A stretch of DNA of 64,000 bases from Pontederia crassipes. Its lineage: Eukaryota; Streptophyta; Magnoliopsida; Commelinales; Pontederiaceae. The stretch spans positions 4,451,001 to 4,515,000 of the forward strand of contig JAUKPH010000022.1 in assembly GCA_030549335.1 (NCBI GenBank), in the 5' to 3' direction. Position 1 is the stretch's first letter. The number at the start of each line of letters is the position of its first letter. The position numbers and the translations under genes were made by a program. Shown here one piece after another: positions 1 through 11,343 of this stretch. The notes beneath the pieces are model-generated. The model was not told the origin of the DNA. It searched no databases and worked only from the letters and a program-made list of their open reading frames with translations.

Positions 1-980
1 GATGTATATGATTAAATTTTGAAAAGGCTAAATTGCTTCTATTTAAGTTATTTTATCCATTTGTAATATCTCATGTACTAAGTATTTATTAGTCATGAAA
101 ATTCAATTTCCCTATATTTCAATCCCATAAATAGATGGATTGAGAAGTAAAAATGAAAGCGTGTGCAACAATAAAGTTTATGGTGATGTAAAAGCACACA
201 AGGGGACAAAGTCATTAGACTTTTCGATGTCAAATTATTTAAAAGTCAGTGAACCTTTGGATAACTATTATGAAAGAAAAGTTAGAAAGTAAAGATCGCT
301 TTCGCACTCAAGAAAAGAATAGTTTAATATTGTTTCGCCTCTGTATTTCATGTAAAGAAAGGCTCAATAAGAAGGAATTATAAGTAATGCAATTTGGATT
401 CAAATAAAATATTTAGAAAAATAAATAACCAAGGAATCGAAATTTAAATTTTTTTTCGAAGAACAAAAATCGCAATTTCACATATTTTTCAATTTTTTGT
501 CTATATTTTACCTAACTCATACACCTCCTAGAAAATGTTAAAATCACTTTTAGAATTCTTTCATATATAGTAATAATTATCGGGACTTTAATTTTCCAAA
601 TTTTTACTTTTTCGAAAATCACATTTTCTTGCTTTAAGTAAATTTCTATCGCTTTCGCATTTCAATAGTTGACATTGAAGTGTAAGTTTTAGCATCACAT
701 TCATAGAACTTACATCACATTCATACATCTAATTATGCATGGTTAACTTAGGGATATTACATTCATGATTCATATGAATAACCAATGATATGATTTTTTT
801 CATCATAGTCCAGAGATGAACTATGATTTTTTATAAATGTTATAAAATGTGACATTTCATCATGGTTAAACATTTATTTTCTCTCCAATGAAGAACTATA
901 AAAATCTTGTGATCATATGATCGAAATTTTATTCTGTTGTTCATTTAGATGATGATTCATCCTTATGCGTTTTAAAGGTA
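1..980. other. AT-rich non-coding stretch
   Basis: I see no convincing reading frame, RNA gene or transposon terminus here. The composition is strongly AT-rich with short homopolymer runs. It may be older repeat debris, because it leads directly into a truncated LTR copy, but nothing in it can be named. Confidence 0.5.
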
Positions 981-2868
981 ACTTATCTAAAAATTACAAA
1001 TAACTAGTGTGATGGCCCCGGGATGAGCGGATAATACGAAATTAAGTTAATTGCATAGTTACACATCTTAATTGTTGTATGTATATTAGTTAGTATTAAA
1101 ATATATGCTTTCAAACATATTTAAAAAAAATAAGGACACATAGCAACATAATATCATGTCAAATGTCATTCTCTCCTTGCTCACAACATATAGATATATA
1201 GATAGAAAGCCCTCAAAGTCTAGTTTTCATAGAAATTTGTTCCATTCGATTTGAAAGTGTATAACAATAGTTATGATCAGAAAAGAAAAGTGTTATCATG
1301 TTGTCTCAGGTAACGGCAAGACAAAATTGTAAAACTCATCATAAATTAAAAATACCGAATTAGGATTTGAAATTTATGCAAACGATAAAGATTTTTTATA
1401 GCTTTTTGTGAAATTTGGAATCACATAAAAATAACATGTATATAATAAGTTATTAATATTTTAGTGCCCGCCGCCAAAATACTATGTAAAAAATAGATTT
1501 TGATATTTGTATGAATTTATGTGATTAAACGATAAAAAGATAAAATTCATAGATTTTATATCTGATTACTATTAAAGTCTAGTTTGCTAAAAAAATGGAA
1601 TTAATTAGAAAAAAATGTCTATATATTAAGTTATAATTTTTTGTTGACGATACACTAGAATTGTCAAAAAGGAAAAGTGACCTATTATATTATTTAAATC
1701 AACTTTGTTTATGTCAATATTATGCATTATCTTTAAATGTTTATGTACATGAAATGATTTATGGATGTATAATATGTCCTGATGTTTTGTAGATTTAATA
1801 TGTGATGCTATTTATGAAATATTGATTATTGTATTCATTATCATATAGATACATGTATTGCATGTTTCCACATAACTAGATTAAAATCTAAAAACTGAGA
1901 TACATAAATTGTTTGATGATTGTGAAAATAATAAACTCAATTGAAAAATATTGTTACTTGTCATCCCTCAAATTGATAACAAGAAATACTGTGTCATGCT
2001 CCATTGTGTTAGTATTTTTTTAAAAAAAATTACTATGCCTTGTGTCTTGGAGTTTTTCCTGGCGGATTAACTGTATCTTACCGACAACATGTATATTCCC
2101 ACTCACCTTCGGGTGACGGAGCCTCGATTCCAAGGCTTAGCTCGCCTATTGGAGGGCAGAGATTTGATTATTCAATTATTGATAAGATTAAAGACTCAAT
2201 TGACTGACTGAATTGAAAGGACTGATGACCATAAAAGTGGGATTCAAAAGGGCTATAAAAGTAACCCTGAGGATATTACTGAAGTAAGATAATAATAAGT
2301 GCTAGCAACTTGGTATGCTTAGTGTGATTTACTGATATTCTTACTGCTAGTGATATGGATGAATGACATATTTCATATGATTATGTCATAACATTCATAC
2401 ATCTTCATATCATGAATATAATTGTTATATATGTCATGTAGTATCTTATTTAGGATGCATTGCATTTCCTACCGTGGCCCTTACATATTTTAACTGAAAA
2501 ATCCTGCACCTTGAATCCGCGCAGGTAACTGATATTCTTTGATGGATGGTTGACTCAACTTATGACGGCAAAATTGCACATGGCATATGAATAAATGAAT
2601 TATGAGTCTCTAGAGTCATGTTTAGATGAATTTTATTAAACAACGAATATTTTCCTTAGTTTCTATGACATGATGTCTCAAGTATTTTATTAAAGTCTTT
2701 CGCTGAATTATTGATGGTTTTATCTTATTTTAATGAATAATAGTTTCCACTGGTTTTATCTTTTATATGAATCATTTTATTTTAATGATGCGATGACGAA
2801 CGGGCTAACAAAGTTGAAAATGACCTAATTGCCTTTAACTTTTAGAGTGTAAATTTTGGAGTGTTATA
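980..2868 (+). repeat. Family-1 LTR, copy A (5'-truncated)
   Basis: This stretch aligns by eye with the solo LTR at 39968-42148. Shared landmarks are the segment on both sides of the AAAATTGTAAAAC block (about 1190-1400), the CACCTTCGGGTG hairpin at about 2105, the segment with GGGCTATAAAAGTAACCCTGAGGATATT, named here only by its position at about 2250-2280, the TGCACC...CGCGCAGG block near 2505-2525, and the terminal GTGTTATA at 2861-2868. The first kilobase of the LTR, with its TATA region, is absent. About 1011-1185 has no counterpart in the other copies and may be a small insertion. No coding capacity is visible. It is probably a decayed solo LTR of a Ty3/gypsy element. Confidence 0.7.
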
Positions 2869-3039
2869 GGTAAAATATTTCCAATCATATAATTAATAAT
2901 ATGATGTGAAATAGTATGGATTATAGGTCCAAAAAATGTATAAAGATTAAAGAATATGCATGTATAATAAAAGGTATATGAAAATCAATTTGGTATAAAT
3001 AGTACTTAAAAGAGTGAACAATTTAGTACTAATATTTTG

Positions 3040-4009
3040 GGGTGAATTACACTATCGTCCTCCAATTTTGGATGCAGTAATTACTCAGTCCCTCAACTTC
3101 AATTTATAATTGAAATGTCCTCGACCTTTGATTTTCTTGCACGCCTCATCCTCATGATTGGCAATAGCCAACTTTTCGATCACCTGATGTGGTGCAAGAA
3201 AAAAGATAAATATATAATACAAAATATTTAAAAAGGCGTACAATTGCCGCCCCTTGCCATCGTCGGTGAGCTTCAGACAATGTCGCTCCCCCCCAAGCTC
3301 ATCGGCGTGCAGCGAGCTCACACAAAGGGGGGTGACGCCCTCTTTCTCTCTCACGCGAGCTTGCCAACGTGCATGAGAGAGAAGGGGGCGTCCTTTTGTC
3401 ACGTCGACGAAGGGGGCATCGACCCCCCTCTCTCGCACGCTAGCGAAGGTAGCGAAGGGGCGTCGACGCCATCCTCTCTCGTGTGAGCCTTCCGGTACGC
3501 GAATGAGAGAAGGGGATGCCAGCCCTCTATTGCGCTGACGAAGTGAGACATCGTCCCTCGTATATTGTGCCGACGAATGGGGGCATCGGCCCCCCTCTCT
3601 TGCATGCCGATGAAGGGGGGCCCACACGCCCCTTCTCTCTCGCATGAGAGAGAGGGGCATTGCCCCCCTTCTATTATATCGATGATGGGGACATCACCCC
3701 CCTTATGTGTGAGCTCGTTGACGCGTGAACTCGAATAGGAAGAAAAAGGGGGCGTCGGCCCTAGTGCGACGGGTCAGTGCCCCGTCCCCTCCTCTTCGAC
3801 GTCGAAGGAGAGGGTGAGGGGGCGCCGCCCCCTTGCTCTCCTCTTTTTTATTTTTTTATTATATTTTATTACATCACGTCGGCATTATAATCGGGGAGGA
3901 TGAAGTGTGCAAGAAAAATAAAATTCAGGAATAGTTTAGTTATAAATTGAAATTGATGAACCGTTGAGATATTGATTTAAAGTTGAAAGGCGATATGAGT
4001 AATTTACCC
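3040..4009. mobile_element. Fold-back (Mutator-like) element, copy 1
   Basis: The left end reads GGGTGAATTAC and the right end GTAATTTACCC. The first and last roughly 150 bp are imperfect inverted repeats of each other, sharing a CCCTCAACTTCAATTTATAA-like block and a TTTTTCTTGCAC-like block. The flanks are AATATTTTG on the left and TATATTTTG on the right, an 8/9 match, and a 9-bp target duplication is typical of Mutator-like elements. The core (about 3230-3850) is GC-rich and internally repetitive, with a recurring ATGAGAGAGAAGGGGG-type unit. Open frames through this core are low-complexity on both strands and are not credible genes. The same family recurs at 11552. Confidence 0.65.
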
Positions 4010-4900
4010 TATATTTTGCAATGATATTCACTCCTCTAAAATTTATACCTAATAATTTTTGCAATTAATTGTTGTTAATTTTTTACATAAAAATATAATT
4101 TATAAAATTTAGGCCTCGAAAAAATCATCCAAAAAATTAAGCTTTTAAAAATTTTAAAAGACTCAACAAAAAAGGGTGAATTTTTTCAATGAAAAAAATC
4201 CGCTGATTCTGCGTCACTTTCACCCCTAGCCATTTGTAGATTGTGTTGGAATAGAAGTGAAAATTGGAACGTTATATCTATAATTATGTTGATGGTTCTA
4301 CTTAATTTATTTTAATTTATTTTTTAATTTCGAAAAATAATAAATTATTTTTTTAAAAGGAAGTTTTTACTTGTACATTAGTTTTTCCATCGTCATCATC
4401 GGAGACGCTCGCTATTTGAGCGTGGTGCGATCTTTGCCGTCCTTTCTCTCTCCTCCTCTCGCCCCCAACGTCGAGCTGATCCCATTGCCATCGATCGTAA
4501 GAGAGACTGAGAAAAGAGAGGTTCGTGTCATGCCGTCATCGGTTCCTACAAATCCGCTCGAGAGCCGTCCGTCGTCGTCCCGCGACCGATCCCCGCCGCC
4601 AACCGCCTCTTCCAACGCAGAGAGAGATTACGGAAAAGAGAGAGGGGGAAAAATTATGAAATGATATCGACCGGTAATGCAAGATGAAAGGTCCAAATTT
4701 AGGCGTTACACCTCCATTAATCTTTTATATTTATATATATATTTACGTATCTTCCATGACGCGATAGCGTTTTATAATATTGAACAATACATTTTGCAAT
4801 TAATGTTTTTAAGTTTATGATATTGCGTTCGGGTCCTCATCAAAGTTCGAGCTCGACCACCGTTCGATGCCTGGCAATATCCTGCGTGGGTCGATCTGAT
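4010..4900. other. Intergenic; unassigned GC-rich island
   Basis: The first 350 bp are AT-rich and featureless. From about 4380 to 4650 there is a GC-rich island with an open 97-codon frame on the plus strand and an open 67-codon frame on the minus strand. Neither resembles a family I know, and both are rich in Ser, Arg and Pro, as expected from composition. It could be a lost first exon or transposon debris. Confidence 0.4.
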
Positions 4901-4937
4901 GCCTCCACGCCTGCGATCTTCGTACCTCAGAAACCAA

Positions 4938-4942
4938 CCAAT
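4938..4942 (+). promoter_or_regulatory. CCAAT box upstream of H2A.X
   Basis: The sequence CCAATCAGAG begins here, about 185 bp upstream of the H2A.X start codon. CCAAT elements are common in histone promoters. The assignment rests on position and motif only. Confidence 0.35.
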
Positions 4943-5090
4943 CAGAGCAAAGCTCTTTCTTGAACGGTGTATACCAACATTGTATTCGTATGCACCGGCA
5001 CCCTCTCCTCACCTCCTTCAGCAATTTTAGCGCGCTCGCTTTGCCCAGAAATTAAAAATCTTCGTTTTCTCTTCGTTCCGCCGCCACCGA

Positions 5091-5101
5091 TAGGGTTAGG
5101 G
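5091..5101 (+). promoter_or_regulatory. Telo-box-like motif in H2A.X leader
   Basis: TAGGGTTAGGG lies about 25-35 bp before the ATG and is two units of the plant telomere-type motif. Telo-boxes (AAACCCTA and its complement) are known near transcription starts of plant histone, ribosomal and cell-cycle genes. Its presence supports a once-functional histone promoter or leader. Confidence 0.45.
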
Positions 5102-5124
5102 TCACCCGTCATTAACGCGCGAGT

Positions 5125-5693
5125 ATGAGCTCCGCTGGATCAACCAAGGGAGGCCTTGGAAAGCCCAAGTCGTCCAAGTCCGTCTCCCGATCGCAGAAGG
5201 CCGGCCTTCAGTTCCCCGTCGGTAGGATCGCCCGCTACCTCAAGTCCGGCAAGTACGCCGAGCGCGTCGGCGCCGGAGCTCCGGTCTACCTCTCCGCCGT
5301 CCTCGAATACCTGGCCGCTGAGGTTTGGAGCGTATCCCGAACAATTGTCTCACGCAACATTTCTTTTTGGTATATCCTTTGTTCTTTTTTTTTGTTTCCG
5401 ATTCGGTGCGATCTCTGTTTCTTCAGGTTCTGGAGTTGGCTGGGAATGCGGCGAGGGATAACAAGAAGAATCGCATTGTCCCGAGGCACATCCAGCTCGC
5501 GGTGAGGAACGACGAGGAGTTGAGTAAGCTTCTAGGGGCAGCAAGTCAGGGAAGGGGCATGGAAAAGCTGAAATCGGGTCTGCGTCGCAAGAGTTTTAGC
5601 CCCTCGCTTTGTTGTCTGAATAACGGGAGACTCCGGTGGTGGAAACTTGACGGCGTTGTGGGAATATGGGGTGTTTGCCGTCTTCTTTTTTGA
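5125..5693 (+). pseudogene. H2A.X: Histone H2A.X, C-terminal tail out of frame
   Basis: Exon 1 (5125-5322, 66 codons) encodes an H2A N-tail and the first part of the histone fold ([20 protein letters not shown], then [21 protein letters not shown]). A 104-bp intron follows (5323-5426, GT...TTCAG, phase 0). Exon 2 from 5427 encodes [12 protein letters not shown], the [13 protein letters not shown] helix and the acidic [10 protein letters not shown] segment. The family then continues with a TVTIANGGV-type docking segment, but here about 19 codons are missing. The open frame runs into 51 unrelated residues and stops at 5691-5693. In the +2 frame, 5540-5599 encodes an intact H2A.X tail ending GSASQEF and a stop. 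SQEF is the ATM/ATR target motif that defines H2A.X. A deletion of non-multiple-of-three length therefore separates core from tail. The gene kept its intron, so it is not a processed copy. An assembly error is the main alternative to true loss. Confidence 0.85.
5540..5599 (+). other. Displaced H2A.X SQEF tail (frame +2)
   Basis: Read from the AGC codon at 5540, this frame gives [19 protein letters not shown] and then TAG at 5597-5599. The composition (Lys/Gly linker, then SQEF at the extreme C-terminus) matches plant H2A.X. It is two bases out of register with the upstream histone fold, which ends at GGG 5535-5537 followed by GC. It is a coding remnant rather than a separate gene. Confidence 0.85.
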
Positions 5694-5699
5694 ACTCGA

Positions 5700-6170
5700 T
5701 ATACATTTAAAATATTCAATAAAGTTTGCGCCTTTGTGATTCCCTGTGTATTTTCTTTTGCATTTTTGTTTCTGAGATGATGTTATGGGTACATAAAAAT
5801 ATATTCTTTTCTTTTTAGTTTTGGTAATTTCGGAATGCGATCTATTTTATACCTTGATGGACTATTTAATGAATTAACGTTGAAGATGATTTCTTTTCTT
5901 CTTTTTTGCTGCTATCAGTTAGCTTGTGGTCCACACGAGAAATTACGTCACTTTCAGGGGGGCTTTAGTTCGGTTATTTTGCTTTTAGCTTCGACAACAA
6001 TATGTGGCTGAGGCGTTCTGCTAAAAGAGGGAAAGCGAGTGAAGAAATATATGTTTATTTGCGATACATAACGTCGACCATATTCAAGGCTCTAAATTTT
6101 GAAGTAGATGAATATGGTATTCTGTTTCAATGTTCCTTCCTTTCATGTTAAACTGCGATCATATGTTGTC
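5700..6170. other. H2A.X 3' flank and intergenic
   Basis: This is the AT-rich 3' flank. Possible AATAAA-like polyadenylation sequence (AATAAAGTTTGCG) occurs at about 5719. No further gene or transposon terminus is evident before the exon-like segment at 6173. Confidence 0.4.
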
Positions 6171-6172
6171 AG

Positions 6173-6322
6173 GGCTGGGAATTCCGCTCAGGTGTCTGTT
6201 GACCGCATCGTGGAACAAGTGGATGAGGAGCTGAGAAATGGTAATGATAAGGGGGCGCTATCTCTTATTAGGGATTCTAAAGGAAGGCCTGGTGGCCTTA
6301 TGTGCTTTGGTGGAGCAAGAGA
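6173..6322 (+). pseudogene. Exon-like fragment, possible plastid protein
   Basis: A TTGTCAG acceptor precedes a 150-bp open segment, and a possible GT donor (GAGAG/GTTGTATA) ends it. The peptide contains VSVDRIVEQVDEELRNGNDK and GRPGGLMCFGGAREV. This recalls the N-terminal part of an uncharacterised plastid-targeted plant protein family (like Arabidopsis At5g27290) that has a GGLRCFGAARQV motif. The recollection is tentative. A second possible exon lies at about 6470-6530, but the reading frame is not continuous and no complete gene can be assembled. It may be a decayed gene or a captured fragment. Confidence 0.35.
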
Positions 6323-6470
6323 GGTTGTATATCAGGATAATTATGCCGTTTTTTCTTCTTTGTGTTGGTTTCACTTGAGGGTTTGTGCTTTTTCCCATGT
6401 GTTGAGTTCTTCTTTTGAGCTCTTTATCGTGTACCATCAGTTTCTTATCGGTAATCCATAAAAAGTTGTT

Positions 6471-6531
6471 AATGCCCACTGGAGGCAAAAGAGGCTGAAG
6501 AAAGGCTTGCCCCTGATTCGGCAATTTCAGG
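6471..6531 (+). pseudogene. Second exon-like fragment
   Basis: An open segment encodes EAKEAEERLAPDSAIS just before a GGTT donor-like site (TTTCAG/GTTATC). An in-frame stop lies shortly upstream. It may belong with the exon-like piece at 6173. I do not recognise the family. Confidence 0.2.
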
Positions 6532-6990
6532 TTATCTTTTATGTTCCAATGATTTTACTGTCAAACTTCAGATGCTACTTTTGTCCATTAATGAATTAAA
6601 TTTCTTATGCCTTGTGAAGTCTGCTGAGGAAACTGTAAAACAAATGGAAAATGGTGCAAGTTATTGAATTTATAGTCCCATTTCATTTATATGTGCAGAC
6701 TGGTAGTACAGAGCAACTATCACTTAGGTGCCATGCATTTTTGTGAAGCTTTTATTTATCCTTAAATAATGCAACTTCATGTGGTTGTTTCTGGTAATTA
6801 GCAGTTTGTTTGGCTTCTTGGTGCTACCTTCTTATTCTTGTTCTTAGCTCTTAAAGAGCTCCACTAGGCCTGACAAATTAATCCTTTTCGTTTAAACATT
6901 AAGCATAATTTCTTAATAAATTTTGAGGATTTCTGTATTTTTTTTTGAGGTGGAAAAGGATGACTACCGAAAGTTGTGGTTGTCATTTGA

Positions 6991-7012
6991 ATATATATAT
7001 ATATATATATAT
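6991..7012. repeat. AT dinucleotide microsatellite
   Basis: Eleven or so AT units in a row, with no associated gene signal. Confidence 0.9.
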
Positions 7013-7224
7013 CATCGTAAAAGGATCACCATGTACAAGTAAGCACTCTCCAGCAAAGAGCGACACAAAAAAGGAAAAGTACAGGCCCTAGCCAAAACAT
7101 GTGATGTACAATGATCCACCTGACATCTCTCTCCACAAAAATGCAACGATTGCGCTGAAGCCAAATGGCCTAGGCACCAGCCATTTCTGTGCTAATTGAT
7201 CTCTTGTTGATTCTCTTTTCTCTC

Positions 7225-7340
7225 GCATCTTCAGGTGATTGGTCTAGAGTTCATAAAATGCTGCCATTTTTATCTGTAGATAAGTTATTTCAGACTCCAA
7301 GTTGCTCTCCTGTCACTAACGAGACTGAACCCCTTTTTCT
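7225..7340 (+). pseudogene. Third exon-like fragment next to copia
   Basis: A CATCTTCAG acceptor is followed by an open segment containing SGDWSRVHKMLPFLSVDKLF. The composition looks protein-like and not like the surrounding repeats, but I cannot name it. A fourth short piece (KAERSPLAGHPFPLQKV, about 7500-7555) lies at the edge of the copia element. Together these suggest that the retrotransposon inserted in or beside a gene that later decayed. Confidence 0.25.
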
Positions 7341-7549
7341 GGGTGTGAAACCAAATGATTGCGTTATTTTTGTGCACATTATATTGAGTTGTACTTTGTG
7401 AAAACTACTCTTTTGAGGGGTATTGTGTGAAAACTATTGCATGACTTGGCAAAAAATCAAGTGTCCTTTCTGTAATATGTAAGACTATCTTCTATTAGCA
7501 AGGCTGAACGATCACCTCTTGCTGGCCATCCTTTTCCCTTACAGAAAGT

Positions 7550-7979
7550 AGTGAGTTCCTTTCCCGCCTTTTTTATTAGCATGCTAACTCTTATCCTCAT
7601 CACGAATAAAGTAGAAATCGATTTTCATATGTTTTGTTCGTGCATGAAAAATGGGATTTGTTGTGAGATATGTGGCGCCAACATTATCACACCACAATAT
7701 AGGATGTTGTACAGGAGATTGTCAAAGTTCAGTGAGAAGTGAGCGAAGCCAGATCAATTTAGCTGTAGCATCTGCTAATGATTTGTACTCAGCCTCAGTT
7801 GATGAGCGAGAAACTATATTTTGTTTCTTGGAGGTCCATGACACTAAATTGTTACCAAGAAAGATGCAGTAGCCTCTAGTAGATTTGTGATCAACAAAAT
7901 TTCCAGCCCATTGAGATAACGGAGAATTCTTTTCACCAGTTGCCATTGATGGGCAGTTGGGGAGTGCATGTATTGGCAA
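7550..7979 (-). pseudogene. Copia RNase H domain, degenerate
   Basis: The peptide contains [20 protein letters not shown], the conserved copia RNase H block with its catalytic Glu in STEAEY. Downstream a shifted frame carries the CDNVGA-like block and [10 protein letters not shown], which is the usual IEVDYHFV neighbourhood. A frameshift near 7720 and a stop after [15 protein letters not shown] break the domain. Confidence 0.75.
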
Positions 7980-8871
7980 GCTTTGTTGACAACATAAGCA
8001 AGATTAGGCCGAGTCAAACTCAAGTACTGTAGAGCTCCTACAATGTGTCGATATAGTATGAGATCATGGCATGGATCTGTTGTTGGGGAGAAAAATTGAG
8101 CACCGACTGCGAGTGGAGATTTTACTGGCTTTGCTTCATGCATGTGAGTGCGTTGGAGAAGATCTCGTGCATACTTCTTTTGAGATAAGACAATGCTAGT
8201 GGGTGAGGCCAAAACTTCCATGCCGAGGAAGTAGTGGAGGGGACCGAGGTCACGTATTGCAAAATTTTGGTGCAGGTGTTGAACAATGCTGTCTAGAACT
8301 GACAGTGATGACCTTGTTAATATCAAATCATCAACATATACAAGCATATATGCGACTACAGTGGCAGTTTTGAAAATGAATAAGGGGACATAAGTGGCAG
8401 ATGCCTGAAATCCAAAAGATATCAATGCAGTCGTCAAAGTCTCAAACCAGGCCCGGGGGGCTTGTTTAAGCCCATACAGAGACTTGTTGAGCCGACATAC
8501 ATGATTGGGGCGTGTAGGATCCACAAATCCTAGTGATTGTTCCATGTGTACCAGTTCAACAAGAGTGCCATGTAGAAAGGCATTACTGACGTCTAATTGC
8601 CAGAGAAGCCAACCGTTGGACACTACAATTGAAAGCACCAGTTGAATGGTGGTTGGCTTGATAACAGGACTATATGTTTCATTGAAGTCGACGCCCGGAA
8701 CTTGATGAAAGCCTTTGGCCACAAGCCGGGCTTTGTGTCTGTCCACAGATTGCCATCAGGATGTTGTTTGGTGCGAAAAAGCCACCTGCAACCGATGATA
8801 TTCATACCTGAATGTCGAGGCACCAGGGTCCAGGTGTTGTTGCGCAACAGAGCATTGATTTCATCACACAT
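7844..8871 (-). pseudogene. Copia reverse transcriptase
   Basis: Two overlapping frames cover the RT domain. The first (from 8871) has WTLVPRHSGMNIIGCRWLFR and the second (from 8746) has [45 protein letters not shown] and the intact catalytic YVDDLILT block. A single frameshift near 8700 separates them. The palm motifs are preserved, so the copy decayed recently in this part. Confidence 0.85.
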
Positions 8872-9179
8872 GACAGCTCTCCATTCTTTGTATTTGTTGG
8901 CAGTGGAGAAGCAAGTGGGCGTGGAGAAGGCGGAGGTGGTGAGTGCTTTGATGCCTGCAAGTGAGCGATAATTGATAGGTTTTCGAGGGCAAATAATATG
9001 ATTAGATGGTGTTGGAATGAGTGGGAAGGAATGTTCAGGTGGAGGGTCCTGGAGAGCAAAAGGGGAAGCAGGTGTTGGGGTGGGTGAAGATGTTGTTAAT
9101 AGTGGTGGGGAAAGAGAGAGGGAAAACCAAGGTGTAGAAGTGGGGGAGTAGGTGGAATTGGTGTGGCAAAAGGAAAGGA

Positions 9180-9968
9180 AGCTTCATCAAATGTGACATG
9201 ACGTGCGACAACGATATCCAAGGGAATATGAAGGGTAGCCTAGAAAGATGCAAGAAAGAGCAGGAGTATCAAACTTATGGCGATTATATGGTCGGATAAA
9301 TGGGTATGCAGCACATCCAAATGTACGAAGGAGTAGTCCGGTGGACGTTGGTGAAGGCTTTGAAATGGAGAAATGTTTACAAGAACCTGTGTGGGCATCC
9401 CATTGATGAGATAAGTAGTTGTTTCCATGGCAAAATGCTAATAAGCAGATGCATGTGAGAGGAGCGTTAAAGCGGTTTCTACCACATGTCTTATTTTACG
9501 CTCTACATGGCCATTTTGTTCGTGGGTGTGCGGGCAAGTCAGTCTATGAGTTATGCCATGAGTGCGAAGATAGGATGAGAGTGCAAAAAACTCGCCACCT
9601 CTATCAGTTTGGAGGGCTTTAATATGTGTATTAAATTGTCTTTCAAGTAGGCGATGTAATGAAGGAAATATAGAAGAGACATCTGATTTATTTGCAGTTG
9701 GAAATAACCAAGAGTATCGAGTGAAATCATCGACAAACACTACAAAGTAACGATGATCACCAGTGGAAATTATGGGCGCAGGGCCCCATACATCAGCAAA
9801 TAAAGTTTCCAATGGCGCATAACTACAATGAAGAGTCAGTGGTAGAGGAAGACGATGTGCCTTGCTTTGAAGACAAGCGGAGCACTTTATGAGTTGCTTG
9901 GCGCCTTTGTGAGGAAGCTGATGTTTATGAAGAATGAATTGCAGGTTTTTGGAATGAGGATGTCCCAA
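9180..9968 (-). pseudogene. Copia integrase
   Basis: The minus frame from 9968 shows the HHCC zinc region (HPHSKNLQFILHKH, CSACLQSKAH) followed by the catalytic core with Asp in FADVWGP, Asp in LQTDRGGEF and Glu in HEQNGHVERK, which is the copia D,D,E set. The frame ends at 9438, and the C-terminal region continues degenerately in other frames toward 9180. There it meets a Ser/Pro-rich linker before RT. Confidence 0.8.
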
Positions 9969-10000
9969 ACGAGCATGCCATGTAGTGGAGGAAGCTGTGC

Positions 10001-11316
10001 TTAAAGAGCTTGTGGAGAGGCAGCAGGTTGTTGGAGGTTGTAGAGCCCTTCTTTAACGTTGCCCTGGAGTAGTGTTTGGCAGGTCTTTCGATCCTTAACA
10101 AAGAAGTGGTTAGGAAAGAATTCAAAGAAGCAATCATTGTCTTTAGAGAATTGCCGAACAGACATAAGAGACTTTGTAAGAGAAGGTGCATGCAGAATGT
10201 TAGAGAGACGGAGAAAACGAGAAGGTGTTTGGAGAATAGAGTTACCGATGTGTTGAATGGGAAGTTGCATACCATTTCCCACCTGAACACGTTGAGCGCC
10301 ATGGTATTGTTCGGCAGATTGCAGGGCAGCTAAGTCTGGGATGACGTGGTGTGTTGCACCGGTGTCGGGGAACCATTCAGGGTATGCGCCGAGTAGAGAG
10401 TCTGAGGTGGACGAAGGATTGGCAAGTGCGGGTGCTTTTGGCGCCATGACAGCCTCGTGTGCTTGTGGTTTGACAGCAGCTTGATGATGATAGTAGCAAT
10501 TGTACGGGCTGTGGCCAGGAACACCGCAGACTGGGCAAGGATCGCGTCTTTGAGAATTTGAGCATCCACGACCACGTCCTCGCTGTACATTTGGTGTAGT
10601 ATGGTGTGGAGGTGCAGAGAATTTGGTGTATTGGGCTGCTGGTGCTGGAAGAAGGGAGTTGGAGAGACGAATCTCATGGCTAGTAAGGATACTTTGAAGT
10701 TCAGGAAAGGGTATTGGGGTGGTTCTGGAAGCGAGGGATGCTACAATGTTGCTGTAGCTATCATTCAAATTGTTGAACACAATGGCGTTGAAGGCAGAAG
10801 TGGGCAGGGGATGGCCGGCTGCAGCTAATTCATCAGAAAGGGATTTGACTTGTCGCAGATAGGTAGATAAAGTGGAATCTGCTTGTTTGAGATTGTGTAA
10901 TTGCATTTGTAGCTAAAGCAATCGGGTTTCAGTGGGAGCACCAAAAGCTTGGTGAAGTGCAGTCCACACTTTTCTGCTTGTTGTGAGTCCTACAATGGGA
11001 AGGACTTCTTCTGTGAGAGAAGATAAGAGCCAACTCAGAAGGAGTTGGTCACGATACTGCAGCTGAGGTATTCAGTTGAGGGAGGTGGAGGTGGATTCAC
11101 GTCACTTGGTGGTGCATGGCATGGGATTGAACCATTGAGGAATCCTTCGAGTGCAAAGCTTTTGATGAGGGGCATGATTTGAGTTCGCCGGAGAAGGTAA
11201 TTGGAGGGAGAAAGTTTAATGGAGAGAAAATGATGGGCTTGGTTGAGGTTGGGTAGGGGGTTATTAAGAATGGATGCATCAACAGAGAGGGAGGACTGGG
11301 CTGAAGAGGAGCTCAT
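10001..11316 (-). pseudogene. Copia gag-protease region
   Basis: The first frame (11316-11035) begins with MSSSSAQ and has the gag start block LSIKLSPSNYLL. The second (10906-10001) contains the UBN2 gag core (LKQADSTLSTYLRQVKSLSD), a zinc knuckle CPVCGVPGHSPYNC, and the aspartic protease block WFPDTGATHHV, where DTGA is the catalytic motif. The GAG-pre-integrase block follows (LLQGNVKEGLYNL). A frameshift separates the two halves between 10906 and 11035. Confidence 0.8.
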
Positions 11317-11330
11317 TTTGAAACTTGAAA

Positions 11331-11343
11331 TGCTCTGATACCA
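11331..11343 (-). other. Copia primer-binding site
   Basis: The minus strand reads TGGTATCAGAGCA, complementary to the 3' end of initiator methionine tRNA. It sits directly after the 5' LTR, which fixes the element's orientation. Confidence 0.9.

Noticed and set aside
3085..3660. Open 191-codon minus frame and overlapping plus frames in the first fold-back element
   Set aside because: The composition is low-complexity Arg/Gly/Pro on every frame, driven by the GC-rich repeat unit. No domain is seen.
7100..7185. Possible LINE reverse-transcriptase remnant on minus near 7100-7185
   Set aside because: Only a vague resemblance to a LINE C-terminal zinc region; no motif could be confirmed.
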